Source of the DNA: Pedobacter sp. KBW06
Lineage (GTDB): Bacteria > Bacteroidota > Bacteroidia > Sphingobacteriales > Sphingobacteriaceae
Length of the DNA: 64,000 bases
Assembly (NCBI RefSeq): GCF_003852525.1
Contig: NZ_QAJL01000005.1
Coordinates: 346,853-410,852, forward strand
Reading direction: 5' to 3'
Position numbers and translations under genes: made by a program. Numbering within the stretch: position 1 is the stretch's first letter; each line of letters begins with the position of its first letter. Shown piece after piece: positions 17,668-26,446 of the stretch. The notes under the pieces were generated by a model. That model made no database searches, was not told where the DNA came from, and saw only the letters and a program-made list of their open reading frames with translations.

Positions 17668-18801
17668 TTAGTTGATCGGGTAATCAAGGCGGTGTTTAGA
17701 TTTGTGCTTAAAAAACGGGGCACTAATCTCCGACGCTTTACCTAGAATTAATTGTATTGGAACGCCGTATTCATTAGCGGATCTGTTGCCTCCGGCTTCG
17801 ACCATTATCCGATATCGTTCCACCAGCTCCGCGCCTTTCGCATTTTTAAGCTGGTTCATATCATCAGGTTTAAAACCACGTGCAAAAGTTGTGATGGTTG
17901 CATTTTGAAATAAGCTAAGGTCATTCGCTGTTGCCGTTTTATTCATCATCCGGTTAAATGCCGATTGGATGTCGTTATATGGGGCATCGGATTCAAAGGC
18001 AATCAGTGCGGATCTGCCATAGGTAACATCTATGATCATCAGAGGATGATCCGGAACGCTGGCGGGGTTAACTCCCGGACCAAAGAAATGCCCGGTCATA
18101 GGTGTTTCTGCCGTAACACTGAATAAGGACAGGGTCACCGTAGAATAGAGGCCGTTTTTCTTTTTGATCTTCCTGTGCTCTCCGGGTTTAAGGTTCAGGA
18201 GGCTGGAGAAGTCCCAGCTATAGTAGGAGAACAAAGATATTTCGCCATAATTTCCGAAAGGCTGTCCACTGCTGTATTGGGCTGAATTGATTTGTTTGGA
18301 TCCGGCACGTTCCAGTTGTTTTTTGATATAATCATCGATTACTTTCTTTGAGGCATTTACATTTTCGAGAATATCAAAACTGTAATCACTTGAATATATC
18401 GTTACTGGTGCCAGGACATATCCTGTTAATGGGGTAAAGCTAAAGTCATCTAATGATTTTCCTTTGATCAATGAGCCGGGAAAGAGCTGACGTTCATCAA
18501 CAACCGGACCTAAACTGAAGGTAGAAGAGGTCTCGCCATCCCTCAATTCTACGAGGAAGGTGATTCCGGTGCTATCCTTCCAAACGCTGTCTGAAATGGT
18601 ATTAAAAATGCTTTTGCTGCTTCTAAGTGCAAAAGCTTTACGGATGGAGTCGATTTTCATCGTCTTAGTGGAAACAATTTTAGTGGTATCTTTTGGGACA
18701 ACCACCACTGGAGGGTCTGTCTTTTCTGCCAGCTTTGGCGCTTTTTTACATGCGATAAACATCGCTGTCAACATAAAAAAGAGAAAATAATGATTTTTCA
18801 T
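17668..18801 (-). CDS. Cholesterol-dependent-cytolysin-like (thiol-activated cytolysin family) lipoprotein
   Basis: This 377-residue exported protein resembles the core of cholesterol-dependent cytolysins. It has a lipoprotein signal peptide with lipobox MFIAC (Cys18). Blocks that match the cytolysin core in order are LFPGSLIKG (106-114), an INSAQYSSG segment (171-179) leading into the first membrane hairpin region, GLYSTVTLSLFSV (217-229) as in the KQIFYTVSV strand, DHPLMIIDVTYGR (251-263) with the conserved Tyr-Gly-Arg, NATITTFARG (300-309), and ANEYGVPIQLILG (342-354), equivalent to the NPAYPISY stretch. It ends there, so the cholesterol-binding domain 4 with its tryptophan-rich undecapeptide is absent. 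It stands alone between FUSC and an S41 peptidase, after an AT-rich gap. A pore-forming role is inferred, not shown. Confidence 0.78.
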   Translation of the reverse strand: MKNHYFLFFMLTAMFIACKKAPKLAEKTDPPVVVVPKDTTKIVSTKTMKIDSIRKAFALRSSKSIFNTISDSVWKDSTGITFLVELRDGETSSTFSLGPVVDERQLFPGSLIKGKSLDDFSFTPLTGYVLAPVTIYSSDYSFDILENVNASKKVIDDYIKKQLERAGSKQINSAQYSSGQPFGNYGEISLFSYYSWDFSSLLNLKPGEHRKIKKKNGLYSTVTLSLFSVTAETPMTGHFFGPGVNPASVPDHPLMIIDVTYGRSALIAFESDAPYNDIQSAFNRMMNKTATANDLSLFQNATITTFARGFKPDDMNQLKNAKGAELVERYRIMVEAGGNRSANEYGVPIQLILGKASEISAPFFKHKSKHRLDYPIN

Positions 18802-19018
18802 AGGGGAAGGTGGATGATTTACTTATTTTCTAATAAAAACGCAAAATACTAAATAATATGATATTAATATAATTAATTATTTAATAAAAATAAATAATAT
18901 AAATTATGTCAATAAATATAGAAATTTTGTCAAAAAGTTAACAATTTGTAAACATCAGATTTAAGCGTGTTTTGCGTAGAGTAGGGGCTATAGGTTGAGG
19001 ATTTGGAATAGGGGCGCT
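18802..19018. other. AT-rich gap upstream of the CDC-like gene
   Basis: The stretch holds no open gene. Bases 18830-18950 are almost entirely A and T, far from the composition of the neighbouring genes, and should contain the promoter of the cytolysin-like gene on the minus strand. Confidence 0.6.
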
Positions 19019-19056
19019 AAAGGCCTGATTTTGAGTCAATAAAATCAGGCCTTTTT
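19019..19056 (-). terminator. Terminator of the S41 peptidase gene
   Basis: AAAGGCCTGATTTT (19019-19032) pairs perfectly with 19041-19054, with an 8-base loop. The T-rich flank on the minus strand is weak, and the + strand T-run is stronger, so it may act in both directions. Confidence 0.8.
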
Positions 19057-19060
19057 TAGC

Positions 19061-20476
19061 TCATTTTTCGGAGATTTTGTCCAGTGCAAGGTCGGCAAAG
19101 TGATTTCCGGTATAGAAACCGTTGTAGAAATCCCGCCGGTTTCCTGGGTAGTTCATTTCATAACTTACCGGAATGCCTGTTGCTTCATAAGTTTTTCCTT
19201 TTGGATCCATATAAGTTTCATTAGACAGGCTAAATTCCCATCCATTGGGAAGTTCTTTCCATAAGATTTCTGAAAAGATCCCGGCAGTTCTCGAACCTAT
19301 GGTTTTGATGTTCGGGTATTGACTGGCGGCCAGGCTGAAAATTTCTGCCGCACTTGCGGTATTGGGACCGGTGATCAGGTAGACTTTACCTTTATAACCG
19401 GCATTTGCCGGCTGCAAAAAGTATTTTTGTATCGCTGTACTGCCTTGTGCAGTTTTTGCTTTTACAGAGAGCACATGCTTACTTTCCGTCACAAAATAGC
19501 TCAGCAACTTCAAGGCTACCGTTTCCAACCCGCCACCATTGAAACGAAGGTCGATCACCAGGGAATCAGATTGTCCAATGTCAGCTAAGATTTTTTCCAT
19601 GATCATTTTGACGCCCCGGTCTTCATCATCAAATTGATCGAGTGCTGGTCTGGATGCCTTGATTTTGTCGTAATTTTTGGCAAAACCTGGAAGCTGTTGT
19701 TCTGTTTCAGAAATATAGTTGGCGAAACCGTTCATGTCCTTAATAAGGATATATCCCATTTGTGTGTCTTTTAACTTTCCCCAGCTGATGACGCCGTTAT
19801 TATAGGAATGGGCATCATCCAAATATCCATCCTGCAGGTCTTTGAGCACATCATTCAACGTATGTTTTACAACCGGGGCAACGGGCTTGATTTCGGAAGC
19901 TGCTGCTGCAACTGCTTTCGTTTTCAGCGCATCCGGAATTTCCATCCTGATATGACCGTCGCCGATTTTTTTGAGAATTTCTACCAGCATATCAGCGAAT
20001 TCTTTCTGAGTGCCTATTTTCTTTACCCTTGGCAGGTATTCGTCGTACACCTGTTTCCAATTCAGGTTTCGTTCTTTGAAAAAAGCATAGTTATGATCAA
20101 AGGTTTCCCAGAATACCTTAAAGTTCTTTTCGTAGGAATTTGCAGGAGCGGAAGGACGACTACACATAGAAGGTAAAGCTTTAACCCGCCTAAAAACATA
20201 GTTTACAATCCCTCCGGGATTCATAATCAGTTCATTTTTCTTTAATGAAATGATTTTGAACCTTTCACTCAGTTTGCCTTCAACTAAAGCTTTACAAGCT
20301 ACACTGTTGATGTTGTAATAAGTGTAGCGGGTCGAATCACCGATCTTTAAGCACCTGTCATAACCATCCTGTATCCAGTTTGTGTTTTTTAGCAGTTTTT
20401 CGAAGTTTTGCTGAGCATTAGCGCAAAAACTGATCAGAAGCAGGCAGATACTGAAAAGGGATCGGAAATTTATCAT
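19061..20476 (-). CDS. Secreted S41 family (tail-specific protease-like) peptidase
   Basis: This 471-residue serine protease-like protein has a signal peptide (about residues 1-21, ending FCANAQ). The S41 core is visible in the second half: SLVIDLRFNGGG is the conserved strand, and LITGPNTASAAEIFSLA carries the catalytic serine. TIGSRTAGIFSEIL follows where the second catalytic region lies. The N-terminal 115 residues are a separate region, likely a lipocalin- or tricorn-type addition. No clear PDZ domain is seen. A TAAAACGTTTC palindromic site lies 57-67 bases upstream. The role is probably periplasmic protein or peptide processing. Confidence 0.84.
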   Translation of the reverse strand: MINFRSLFSICLLLISFCANAQQNFEKLLKNTNWIQDGYDRCLKIGDSTRYTYYNINSVACKALVEGKLSERFKIISLKKNELIMNPGGIVNYVFRRVKALPSMCSRPSAPANSYEKNFKVFWETFDHNYAFFKERNLNWKQVYDEYLPRVKKIGTQKEFADMLVEILKKIGDGHIRMEIPDALKTKAVAAAASEIKPVAPVVKHTLNDVLKDLQDGYLDDAHSYNNGVISWGKLKDTQMGYILIKDMNGFANYISETEQQLPGFAKNYDKIKASRPALDQFDDEDRGVKMIMEKILADIGQSDSLVIDLRFNGGGLETVALKLLSYFVTESKHVLSVKAKTAQGSTAIQKYFLQPANAGYKGKVYLITGPNTASAAEIFSLAASQYPNIKTIGSRTAGIFSEILWKELPNGWEFSLSNETYMDPKGKTYEATGIPVSYEMNYPGNRRDFYNGFYTGNHFADLALDKISEK

Positions 20477-20532
20477 TTTTTTTAAGGGTTGCGTAGTACC
20501 TAATTATTGAATCTATGTATTAAGACACCATT

Positions 20533-20543
20533 TAAAACGTTTC
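20533..20543. promoter_or_regulatory. Candidate operator TAAAACGTTTC upstream of S41 gene
   Basis: The palindrome AAACGTTT (20535-20542) sits in an 11-base context identical to the one upstream of the GH2 gene at 25133-25143. It resembles LacI-type half-site pairs; no regulator gene is in the window. Confidence 0.3.
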
Positions 20544-20689
20544 GTTGCAGTTTAACAGGAAAATAATCAAATGTCTGTAAATCTAAAGTTTCTGAAATGG
20601 AATATTATATATATATTTATTACATCTAAGTCCTTTGTTCTGAAAACATTGTCATACGAATCAATTTACTTTTCAAAACCATAATCACT

Positions 20690-21475
20690 ATGCAACGCAG
20701 GAAATTCCTCCAATCCTCCATGTTAGTTACCGCAGGTATAGCAGTAGCCGGTAACCCTGTAATAGCGGCAGGGGATAGGCAAACCACAGCAAAAGAAGTA
20801 TATGAGTGGCGTGAATATGAAATGCGGTTTGGGGCCGACCAGGGACAGCTGGAAAACTATTTTAAGACCGCACTCATTCCTGCATTGAATAAATTTGGCG
20901 TAAAAAAAGTCGGTGTTTTTAAGGACTGGACGCCGTCTGAACCTGCAAAATTTTATCTGCTGATCACGTATTCTTCATTTGAAAATTACCTTTCGGTGAA
21001 TACAAAAGTCAAAGCCGACTCAGATTACAATAGAAATAGTGCTACATACAACAGCATCTCTGCTGATAAATCCTTATACAGCCGTTTTACGACATCTCTG
21101 ATGCTGGCTTTTGACGGCTGGCCTAAAATCGTTGTTCCTGCAGGTAAATCCCGGATATTTGAATTGAGAACCTACGAAGGCTATAGTGAAGATGCTGTAA
21201 GGAGAAAAATTAAAATGTTCCATGATGGAGAATTTCCAATTTTTAAAAGAGCGAAATTAAATCCTGTATTCTGTGGCGAAGTGATCGCCGGCGACAAATT
21301 GCCCAGACTCACATATCTGATCACCTGTAACAGTATGGAAGAACGTGATAAAGGATGGTCGGCTTTTGTAGCAGATCCTGAATGGAAAAAATTGGTGTCA
21401 GATCCTCAGTATGCAAATACCATATCTAAAATCAGCAATACGTTTTTGGTTCCCACACCATATTCGCAAGTCTAG
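20690..21475 (+). CDS. NIPSNAP-family protein with Tat-like signal
   Basis: This 261-residue protein begins MQRRKFLQSSMLVTAG, a twin-arginine type signal peptide, so it is probably exported folded. The rest contains two ferredoxin-like NIPSNAP repeats: YEWREYEMRFG at about residue 38, and RIFELRTYEGYSEDAVRRKI at about residue 155, each followed by the expected aromatic-rich strands. In Bacteroidota such proteins are common but uncharacterised. It stands alone, with a bidirectional terminator downstream shared with rpiA. Confidence 0.85.
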   Translation: MQRRKFLQSSMLVTAGIAVAGNPVIAAGDRQTTAKEVYEWREYEMRFGADQGQLENYFKTALIPALNKFGVKKVGVFKDWTPSEPAKFYLLITYSSFENYLSVNTKVKADSDYNRNSATYNSISADKSLYSRFTTSLMLAFDGWPKIVVPAGKSRIFELRTYEGYSEDAVRRKIKMFHDGEFPIFKRAKLNPVFCGEVIAGDKLPRLTYLITCNSMEERDKGWSAFVADPEWKKLVSDPQYANTISKISNTFLVPTPYSQV

Positions 21476-21669
21476 TTTGGTGTTTTCAAGGTAAATCCCC
21501 CTCTGAATTAGTAATATGACTATTGTCTCATAATTAATATTATGTTAAGTAGTATTATTGAATACCTACCCTATGCTTTAATCTATCCATTTTCAGAACG
21601 CATTAATTACTTTAATCTAACCCTCTTCATGTATACGCGTATTTAAGAATCCTGTTGGACATTAGATAA

Positions 21670-21712
21670 AATAATAAAGCCAGCTAAACTACTTAGCTGG
21701 CTTTATTATTTA
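21670..21712. terminator. Bidirectional terminator between NIPSNAP gene and rpiA
   Basis: AATAATAAAGCCAGCT (21670-21685) pairs perfectly with 21695-21710, with T-rich flanks on both strands. It lies in a convergent gap. Confidence 0.85.
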
Positions 21713-21737
21713 GGCAAATTGTACAGCCTGATCTTTT

Positions 21738-22424
21738 TTAGCGATTTATAATCCTGATTCCTTGTTTACCAGCCACGACAGCTTTAGTTGCCATCTTGTA
21801 GAATAAAGAATGTTCTACAACTCCTGGAATCATTTTGATGTTCGAATTGAGCCCAGCAATCTCCGGTAATTCTTCAAAAAGCACATCGGCCAGCAGATTT
21901 CCATTGTCAGAAATCACTAAGCCGTCTTTTTGCTCACTTGTCCGGAGTTTTATACTTGCGCCCGGATAAGCTGATTTTAAGCGGTTTAGCACCGCTGTAA
22001 GGGCTTCAGGAAGCAATTCTACCACTACAGGGTACGTATGATCCAGTTTTGACACCATTTTTGAATCGTCACCGACTAAAATAAACTCTTCCGCCATAGC
22101 GGCCAGAATCTTTTCGCTTGTATGGATGCCACCACCGCTTTTCAGTGCATTCAGCTCTTCATCAAACTGATCACAGCCGTCAAAATAAATGTCCAGAGGT
22201 TCATTGATCATCGACGACAACGTTACTTTGAGTCCTTTTTCCTGCAATAAACTTCTCGTTTTAAAAGACGAAGAAACAAAAACCAGGCTTTCAGAGAATT
22301 CGGGATGCTGACTGATGAATCCGATCAGATGGGAAATACTGCTTCCAGCCCCCACTCCTATGGTTTGTCCTGGTTTAAGAAATTGTAAACAAGCTTCTGC
22401 TGCTATTAATTTATAATCTGTCAT
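21738..22424 (-). CDS. rpiA: Ribose-5-phosphate isomerase A
   Basis: RpiA interconverts ribose-5-phosphate and ribulose-5-phosphate in the pentose phosphate pathway. The 228-residue protein has GVGAGSSISHLIG (phosphate loop), DGCDQFDEELNALKSGGG and HTSEKILA, which keep the two aspartates, the lysine and the glutamate of the active site, and FILVGDDSKMVSKL. The first motif reads DGCDQ where DGADE is usual. Only 2 bases separate it from the GH2 gene upstream, an unusual tight pairing of a central metabolic gene with a secreted glycosidase. Confidence 0.92.
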   Translation of the reverse strand: MTDYKLIAAEACLQFLKPGQTIGVGAGSSISHLIGFISQHPEFSESLVFVSSSFKTRSLLQEKGLKVTLSSMINEPLDIYFDGCDQFDEELNALKSGGGIHTSEKILAAMAEEFILVGDDSKMVSKLDHTYPVVVELLPEALTAVLNRLKSAYPGASIKLRTSEQKDGLVISDNGNLLADVLFEELPEIAGLNSNIKMIPGVVEHSLFYKMATKAVVAGKQGIRIINR

Positions 22425-22426
22425 GC

Positions 22427-25105
22427 TTAATTAACGTCTATTTTTTGTTCCTGTACATTCCATCCGTAAATTTCCAGCGCTTTCTTCAGGCCAGGTTCAT
22501 CTGTATACTCTATTGTTATCTTTTTCGTTTCCCCGGGTAAAACGCTTACGTAATTGTCATCAAAAAAAGCCGGTAAAATCCGCTTGCCTGTTTCCTTGTT
22601 CAATAGGGCAATACGGTTAAAAAAGGCTACCGGATTTCCGGCTGCATTGCTCAGGCTCACCGTTATTTTACCTTTCGCAAGGACTGTTGCTTTCACCTCC
22701 AGTGCCGCATTTTTCAGGTGTTGTAAACCACTGTAGTTTCCATCTTTTCCCGGAAGCCAATAAATATTTTCACTGAGAATGGCTTTCTGACCATCCAAAA
22801 TACGCAACAAAACAAAGACCCCCTCCTTTTTATCCAGCTTTTTCAGAAAATCGTCCATCTTGAAGAGTTTTCTTACTGAAGATGCACCTACCTCATTAAA
22901 AGCCTGACTGTAAAAATAATCCTTCCCTTCCATGTCATATACACTCGCCTGCACCATCAGGTTACGACGGGTGCTAAAACCATTGTTAACCACACTGATC
23001 ATGCTGTCCAGAGGGTTCATCATGATGTGTAAAGGTGCAGCTCCTTTTCTTAAACCATATAAACAGGCATTTACGTCCAGGTAATAATCGTACATCTGTC
23101 CGCGAAGTGCAGTCCATGGGTTTTGCGTTTTCCAAATGATGGAACCTGTATACCAATCCCACATATGTGAAGAATAACCTTCCATCAAGGCCCTGTACTG
23201 CTCATAATTTACCAGTTGCGCTTTCATCGCAAAATCTTTGGCATTTTTAGGCTTTCCATAAGGATCAATGTGTTCATCATATCCAATATATCTATGGTAA
23301 TTCCAAACGGAATCCACTTTACCTTTAAACTGTGGGGCGTTCAGGTTTTCTTCAGGGATAAACCGCTGAAGGGAAACATAATCTCCAACGCCCACTGAGC
23401 CCACTTCCGAATTATAGGGAAAGGTCCTGTTTCCCCAGAAACTCTTCGGGTCCTGAATGCCATAAGGTCCGTCTCCATTTCCTCCAAGGTCATTAAATGA
23501 CATTTCATCACTGTTTGAGAAATCGAAAAACTTCCTTGTGCCGTCCAGTCTTGGCAGGATCTCATCTCTTAATGGAAGCAGGATATCATCCGGAGGTGTA
23601 ATTTCATTTCCTCCACACCAGAATGCCAGTGAAGGATGGTTTCTGATCATCTTTATCTGATCTTCGGCGGCTGTGAGCACAAGCTTATGGTTGTCCGGAT
23701 AGTTTCTTCTGGTCCACTGATCGTCTTTTTTCATTGGGTCTACCCAACGTCCGTTGCAATCTCCACTGAACCAGAAATCCTGAAATACGAGTAAACCATA
23801 TTTGTCGCAGGCATTGTAAAATTCAGGTCTTTCCGTAATTGCACCACCCCAGATCCTGATCAGGTTCAGGTTCATGTCTTTGTGATAGCGGATCTCTGCA
23901 TCATAACGCGCATCGCTGAAACGAAGCATGGCATCCGAAATGATCCAGTTTCCACCCTTGATAAAAATCTTTTGTCCGTTAACATAGGCCCCCATGCTTC
24001 GGGTATGCTCATTCCAGATGTTGTCGATCTGACGGACACCCACATTGACACTTTCTTCATCCATCAATTCGCTGGAATTGGATACAAAGCTCAGTTTGAC
24101 TGCATATAGATCCTGTTTTCCATAGCCATTTGGCCACCAGAGCTTTGGATTTTGCAGGATGAAATCTGGTAAGGACACCGTCGTTGTCTGATTGGGCAGT
24201 AAAGTTGCGGCTTTACGAATCAGCTGACCGGCGAGTTTATATTGCAGAAAGCCGGTCACGGTTCCGGATGTCGGATTTTCCAGCTCCGCAGAAACCTTAA
24301 TTACTGCAGGCTGTTGCGGTCCTTCCGGAAGACGCTTTCCCGGTACTAGTGTGACGATGTGCGGGTTTTTCAGGTTTACCACCCTGGTCTTTTCGATGCT
24401 TACTTTATCCCAGATTCCCGTGTTCCGGTCCCGGATTGGCTGAATCCAGTCCCAGCCGGCGGTATATTGTGTGGTCAGCCCACGGGCAATTGTTCCATCT
24501 CCACCTTGCCCTCCGTTAGGTGCCCCGGGAAAATCCGGTGGGGATACGATCACTGCCAGGCGGTTACGTCCATTGGCAGCCAGCAAAGCCGTAATGTTAT
24601 ACTGGTGGCGCAAATGCATTCCTTCCAGTTTTTCCCTGTTTATTTTCTTGCCGTTAAGGAACAATTCTGCTTTATAATTTATACCTCTGAATTCCAGCCA
24701 TACCTGTTCATTGCCCATGGCTTTTTCCTCAAAATCCTTGACGAACCAATACGTATAGTGATCATTTCCGGTATGGTATACATCCGGGATCTTTGTATTG
24801 TTCATTCCATAAAAAGGATCAGGAATTTTGTTGTTATTCAGTAAGGTGGTCAATATGGTGCCCGGAACCGTAGCAGGCATCCAGTTTTTAACGGAAAAAT
24901 CCGGGCGGGACAATTCCGCTCCGGTCCCACTGGTTTCTTTTACATTCCTGCACAACCAGCCGCTGTTTAACTCATATTGTTGTTTGGAAGGTCCGGAAAG
25001 CGCAGCAGCAGGCTCCGTCTTATGGGTTTGAGCGAAAGCCTGGGCCATGGTTAGACACCACAGCGTAATCAGGCATAAAAATGCGGTACAGCGGTTGAAT
25101 TGCAT
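22427..25105 (-). CDS. GH2 family exo-beta-glycosidase (exo-beta-D-glucosaminidase / beta-mannosidase-like)
   Basis: This 892-residue secreted glycosidase has a signal peptide ending AQAFAQ (about residue 26). A sugar-binding domain (about 45-235), an immunoglobulin-like domain (about 240-355) and a TIM barrel follow. The acid/base is Glu501 in FWCGGNEITPP, and Glu567 in TFPYNSEVGSVG is the likely nucleophile. The WDWYTGSIIWKTQNPWTALRGQMYDYYLD segment region is typical of the exo-glucosaminidase and endo-mannosidase branch of GH2 rather than beta-galactosidases. Which of these sugars it releases is not decidable here. A TAAAACGTTTC site lies 28-38 bases upstream. Confidence 0.88.
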   Translation of the reverse strand: MQFNRCTAFLCLITLWCLTMAQAFAQTHKTEPAAALSGPSKQQYELNSGWLCRNVKETSGTGAELSRPDFSVKNWMPATVPGTILTTLLNNNKIPDPFYGMNNTKIPDVYHTGNDHYTYWFVKDFEEKAMGNEQVWLEFRGINYKAELFLNGKKINREKLEGMHLRHQYNITALLAANGRNRLAVIVSPPDFPGAPNGGQGGDGTIARGLTTQYTAGWDWIQPIRDRNTGIWDKVSIEKTRVVNLKNPHIVTLVPGKRLPEGPQQPAVIKVSAELENPTSGTVTGFLQYKLAGQLIRKAATLLPNQTTTVSLPDFILQNPKLWWPNGYGKQDLYAVKLSFVSNSSELMDEESVNVGVRQIDNIWNEHTRSMGAYVNGQKIFIKGGNWIISDAMLRFSDARYDAEIRYHKDMNLNLIRIWGGAITERPEFYNACDKYGLLVFQDFWFSGDCNGRWVDPMKKDDQWTRRNYPDNHKLVLTAAEDQIKMIRNHPSLAFWCGGNEITPPDDILLPLRDEILPRLDGTRKFFDFSNSDEMSFNDLGGNGDGPYGIQDPKSFWGNRTFPYNSEVGSVGVGDYVSLQRFIPEENLNAPQFKGKVDSVWNYHRYIGYDEHIDPYGKPKNAKDFAMKAQLVNYEQYRALMEGYSSHMWDWYTGSIIWKTQNPWTALRGQMYDYYLDVNACLYGLRKGAAPLHIMMNPLDSMISVVNNGFSTRRNLMVQASVYDMEGKDYFYSQAFNEVGASSVRKLFKMDDFLKKLDKKEGVFVLLRILDGQKAILSENIYWLPGKDGNYSGLQHLKNAALEVKATVLAKGKITVSLSNAAGNPVAFFNRIALLNKETGKRILPAFFDDNYVSVLPGETKKITIEYTDEPGLKKALEIYGWNVQEQKIDVN

Positions 25106-25132
25106 AATGAAATCAGCTAAGTTATGTAATGC

Positions 25133-25143
25133 TAAAACGTTTC
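25133..25143. promoter_or_regulatory. Candidate operator TAAAACGTTTC upstream of GH2 gene
   Basis: The AAACGTTT palindrome (25135-25142) shares an identical 11-base context with the site before the S41 gene. Its position, about 30 bases from the start codon, suits a repressor or activator site. Confidence 0.3.
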
Positions 25144-25159
25144 AATAGAATGCAATCAA

Positions 25160-25199
25160 GATATAAATATTTTAAGTGCGAACAAAAAATATTTATATC
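25160..25199. repeat. 14-bp perfect inverted repeat, AT-rich
   Basis: GATATAAATATTTT (25160-25173) is exactly complementary to 25186-25199, with a 12-base spacer. It lies between the TPR gene end and the GH2 start; it may end the TPR transcript or be a regulator site. Confidence 0.55.
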
Positions 25200-25214
25200 C
25201 GGAGCCTGGAAAGC

Positions 25215-26363
25215 TTAGAATTCTTCCAGTTTACTTTTTAGCTCCTGAACTTTATCCAGTCTGTTTTTTCGGGTATAAATGTCAATCAGCAGCTGCACGG
25301 TGGATTTGTCATTCTGATTAATTTCATGCGCTTGTAACAAGGCTACTTCTGCTCTGTTGATATAAGAACTGAATGTTGGAGCTCCTTCGCTTTTCCGGGA
25401 TTTCAATGCTTCGTTGGCCGAGTTGACATAAGCAAGCCCCAGCTGATAAAGCGCATCAAAATAATTCTCGTCTATCTTTAATGCTCTCTTATAGGCAAGC
25501 TCTGCAGTACTATTGTTCCCATTGTTCTGATACAGGTATCCGTAAAGGAAATACAACAGTTTGTTATTGGTTTCGACTTTTAAAGTTGATTCTATAACCT
25601 TGATGGCTTCGCTGTATTTTTCCGTATCCAACAGCAGGTTGATATAGTCGTTGGTCAGGAAAACATTGTAAGGATTGGCTTTTATCCCATCTTCCAGTGT
25701 TTTTATGGCCAGTTCATTTTCAAATTTCGAAGCATAGATGCCCGTCAGTTTTTGAAATACGACCGGATTTTTGATGCCATTGTCTTTTGCTCTTTTAAAA
25801 TAAGCCAGGGCTTTATCAAAAGATTGAATATTTTGGGCTGCCAGTCCGGTATTGATGGCTAATGTGGTATCCTTTGGAAAAAAATCGCTGACTTCCTTTA
25901 ACAGCTCATAAGCGGTTAAGAAATCATTATTCGCATAGGCTATATTGCCTTTTTCCTGTTTCTTGATGTTGACATTGTAAACTGAAGCGGATATTAACTG
26001 GGAATTTGCCTGAAATTTGTCCAGTCTTTTTGCCGAGTCTATGGCTTCGATGGCCAGGTTATAGTACCTGTCGGAATTAGGTACATCTGTGTCAATGATA
26101 GAAACGTAAGAGCTTAGGTAAGCTTTGATGGCCCATGTTTCCGGCCATTTCTTTGTCTTTTTATCATTCTGAGCTGATTCTGCAGCTTTAATCCCTTCTC
26201 CTAATATACTTAACTGCTTTTTTGCATCCTCCTTATTACCGATCGCAATTTGCAGTTTTCCTACGCTGTTTCTGGCGATCTGCAATTGACTGGTCTGTGA
26301 AAAAACAGGGTTGGCACTCCATAAAATCAGAAATGCAGCATTAAATAAATAGATCTTCCTCAT
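25215..26363 (-). CDS. Exported tetratricopeptide-repeat protein
   Basis: This 382-residue protein has a signal peptide (about residues 1-22, ending PVFSQ) and a series of TPR motifs, for instance ALAYFKRAKDNGIKNPVVFQ, KAIKTLEDGIKANPYNVFL-like and AELAYKRALKIDENYFDALYQLG. It is a paralogue of the gene directly upstream (26447-27535), with the same layout of signal peptide, WxETWA/MPEAWS-type segment and NxGxxAQN/AGVTAKE repeat. It is probably a periplasmic scaffold. A TAAGTTTG promoter element overlaps the terminator before it, so it is likely transcribed on its own. Confidence 0.82.
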   Translation of the reverse strand: MRKIYLFNAAFLILWSANPVFSQTSQLQIARNSVGKLQIAIGNKEDAKKQLSILGEGIKAAESAQNDKKTKKWPETWAIKAYLSSYVSIIDTDVPNSDRYYNLAIEAIDSAKRLDKFQANSQLISASVYNVNIKKQEKGNIAYANNDFLTAYELLKEVSDFFPKDTTLAINTGLAAQNIQSFDKALAYFKRAKDNGIKNPVVFQKLTGIYASKFENELAIKTLEDGIKANPYNVFLTNDYINLLLDTEKYSEAIKVIESTLKVETNNKLLYFLYGYLYQNNGNNSTAELAYKRALKIDENYFDALYQLGLAYVNSANEALKSRKSEGAPTFSSYINRAEVALLQAHEINQNDKSTVQLLIDIYTRKNRLDKVQELKSKLEEF

Positions 26364-26383
26364 ATAAAAACGTGTTCTGCTTA

Positions 26384-26391
26384 CAAACTTA
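26384..26391 (-). promoter_or_regulatory. TAnnTTTG -7 element of TPR gene
   Basis: TAAGTTTG on the minus strand, 20 bases before the ATG at 26363 and directly beyond the preceding terminator. Confidence 0.45.
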
Positions 26392-26392
26392 T

Positions 26393-26431
26393 AAAAAAAA
26401 AGGAGGGATAAAAATTACCCCTCCTTTTTAA
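26393..26431 (-). terminator. Terminator between the two TPR genes
   Basis: AAAAAGGAGGGATAA (26397-26411) pairs with 26415-26429 with one mismatch, and the minus strand continues into a long T-run. It separates the gyrA-linked TPR gene from its paralogue. Confidence 0.85.
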
Positions 26432-26446
26432 TCGCAATTAGACCGG

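Noticed and set aside
17668-18801. Surface-export signal on the CDC-like lipoprotein
   Set aside because: The residues after Cys18 (KKAPKLAEK) are basic and lack the acidic cluster known for surface lipoprotein export in this phylum, so surface display cannot be claimed.
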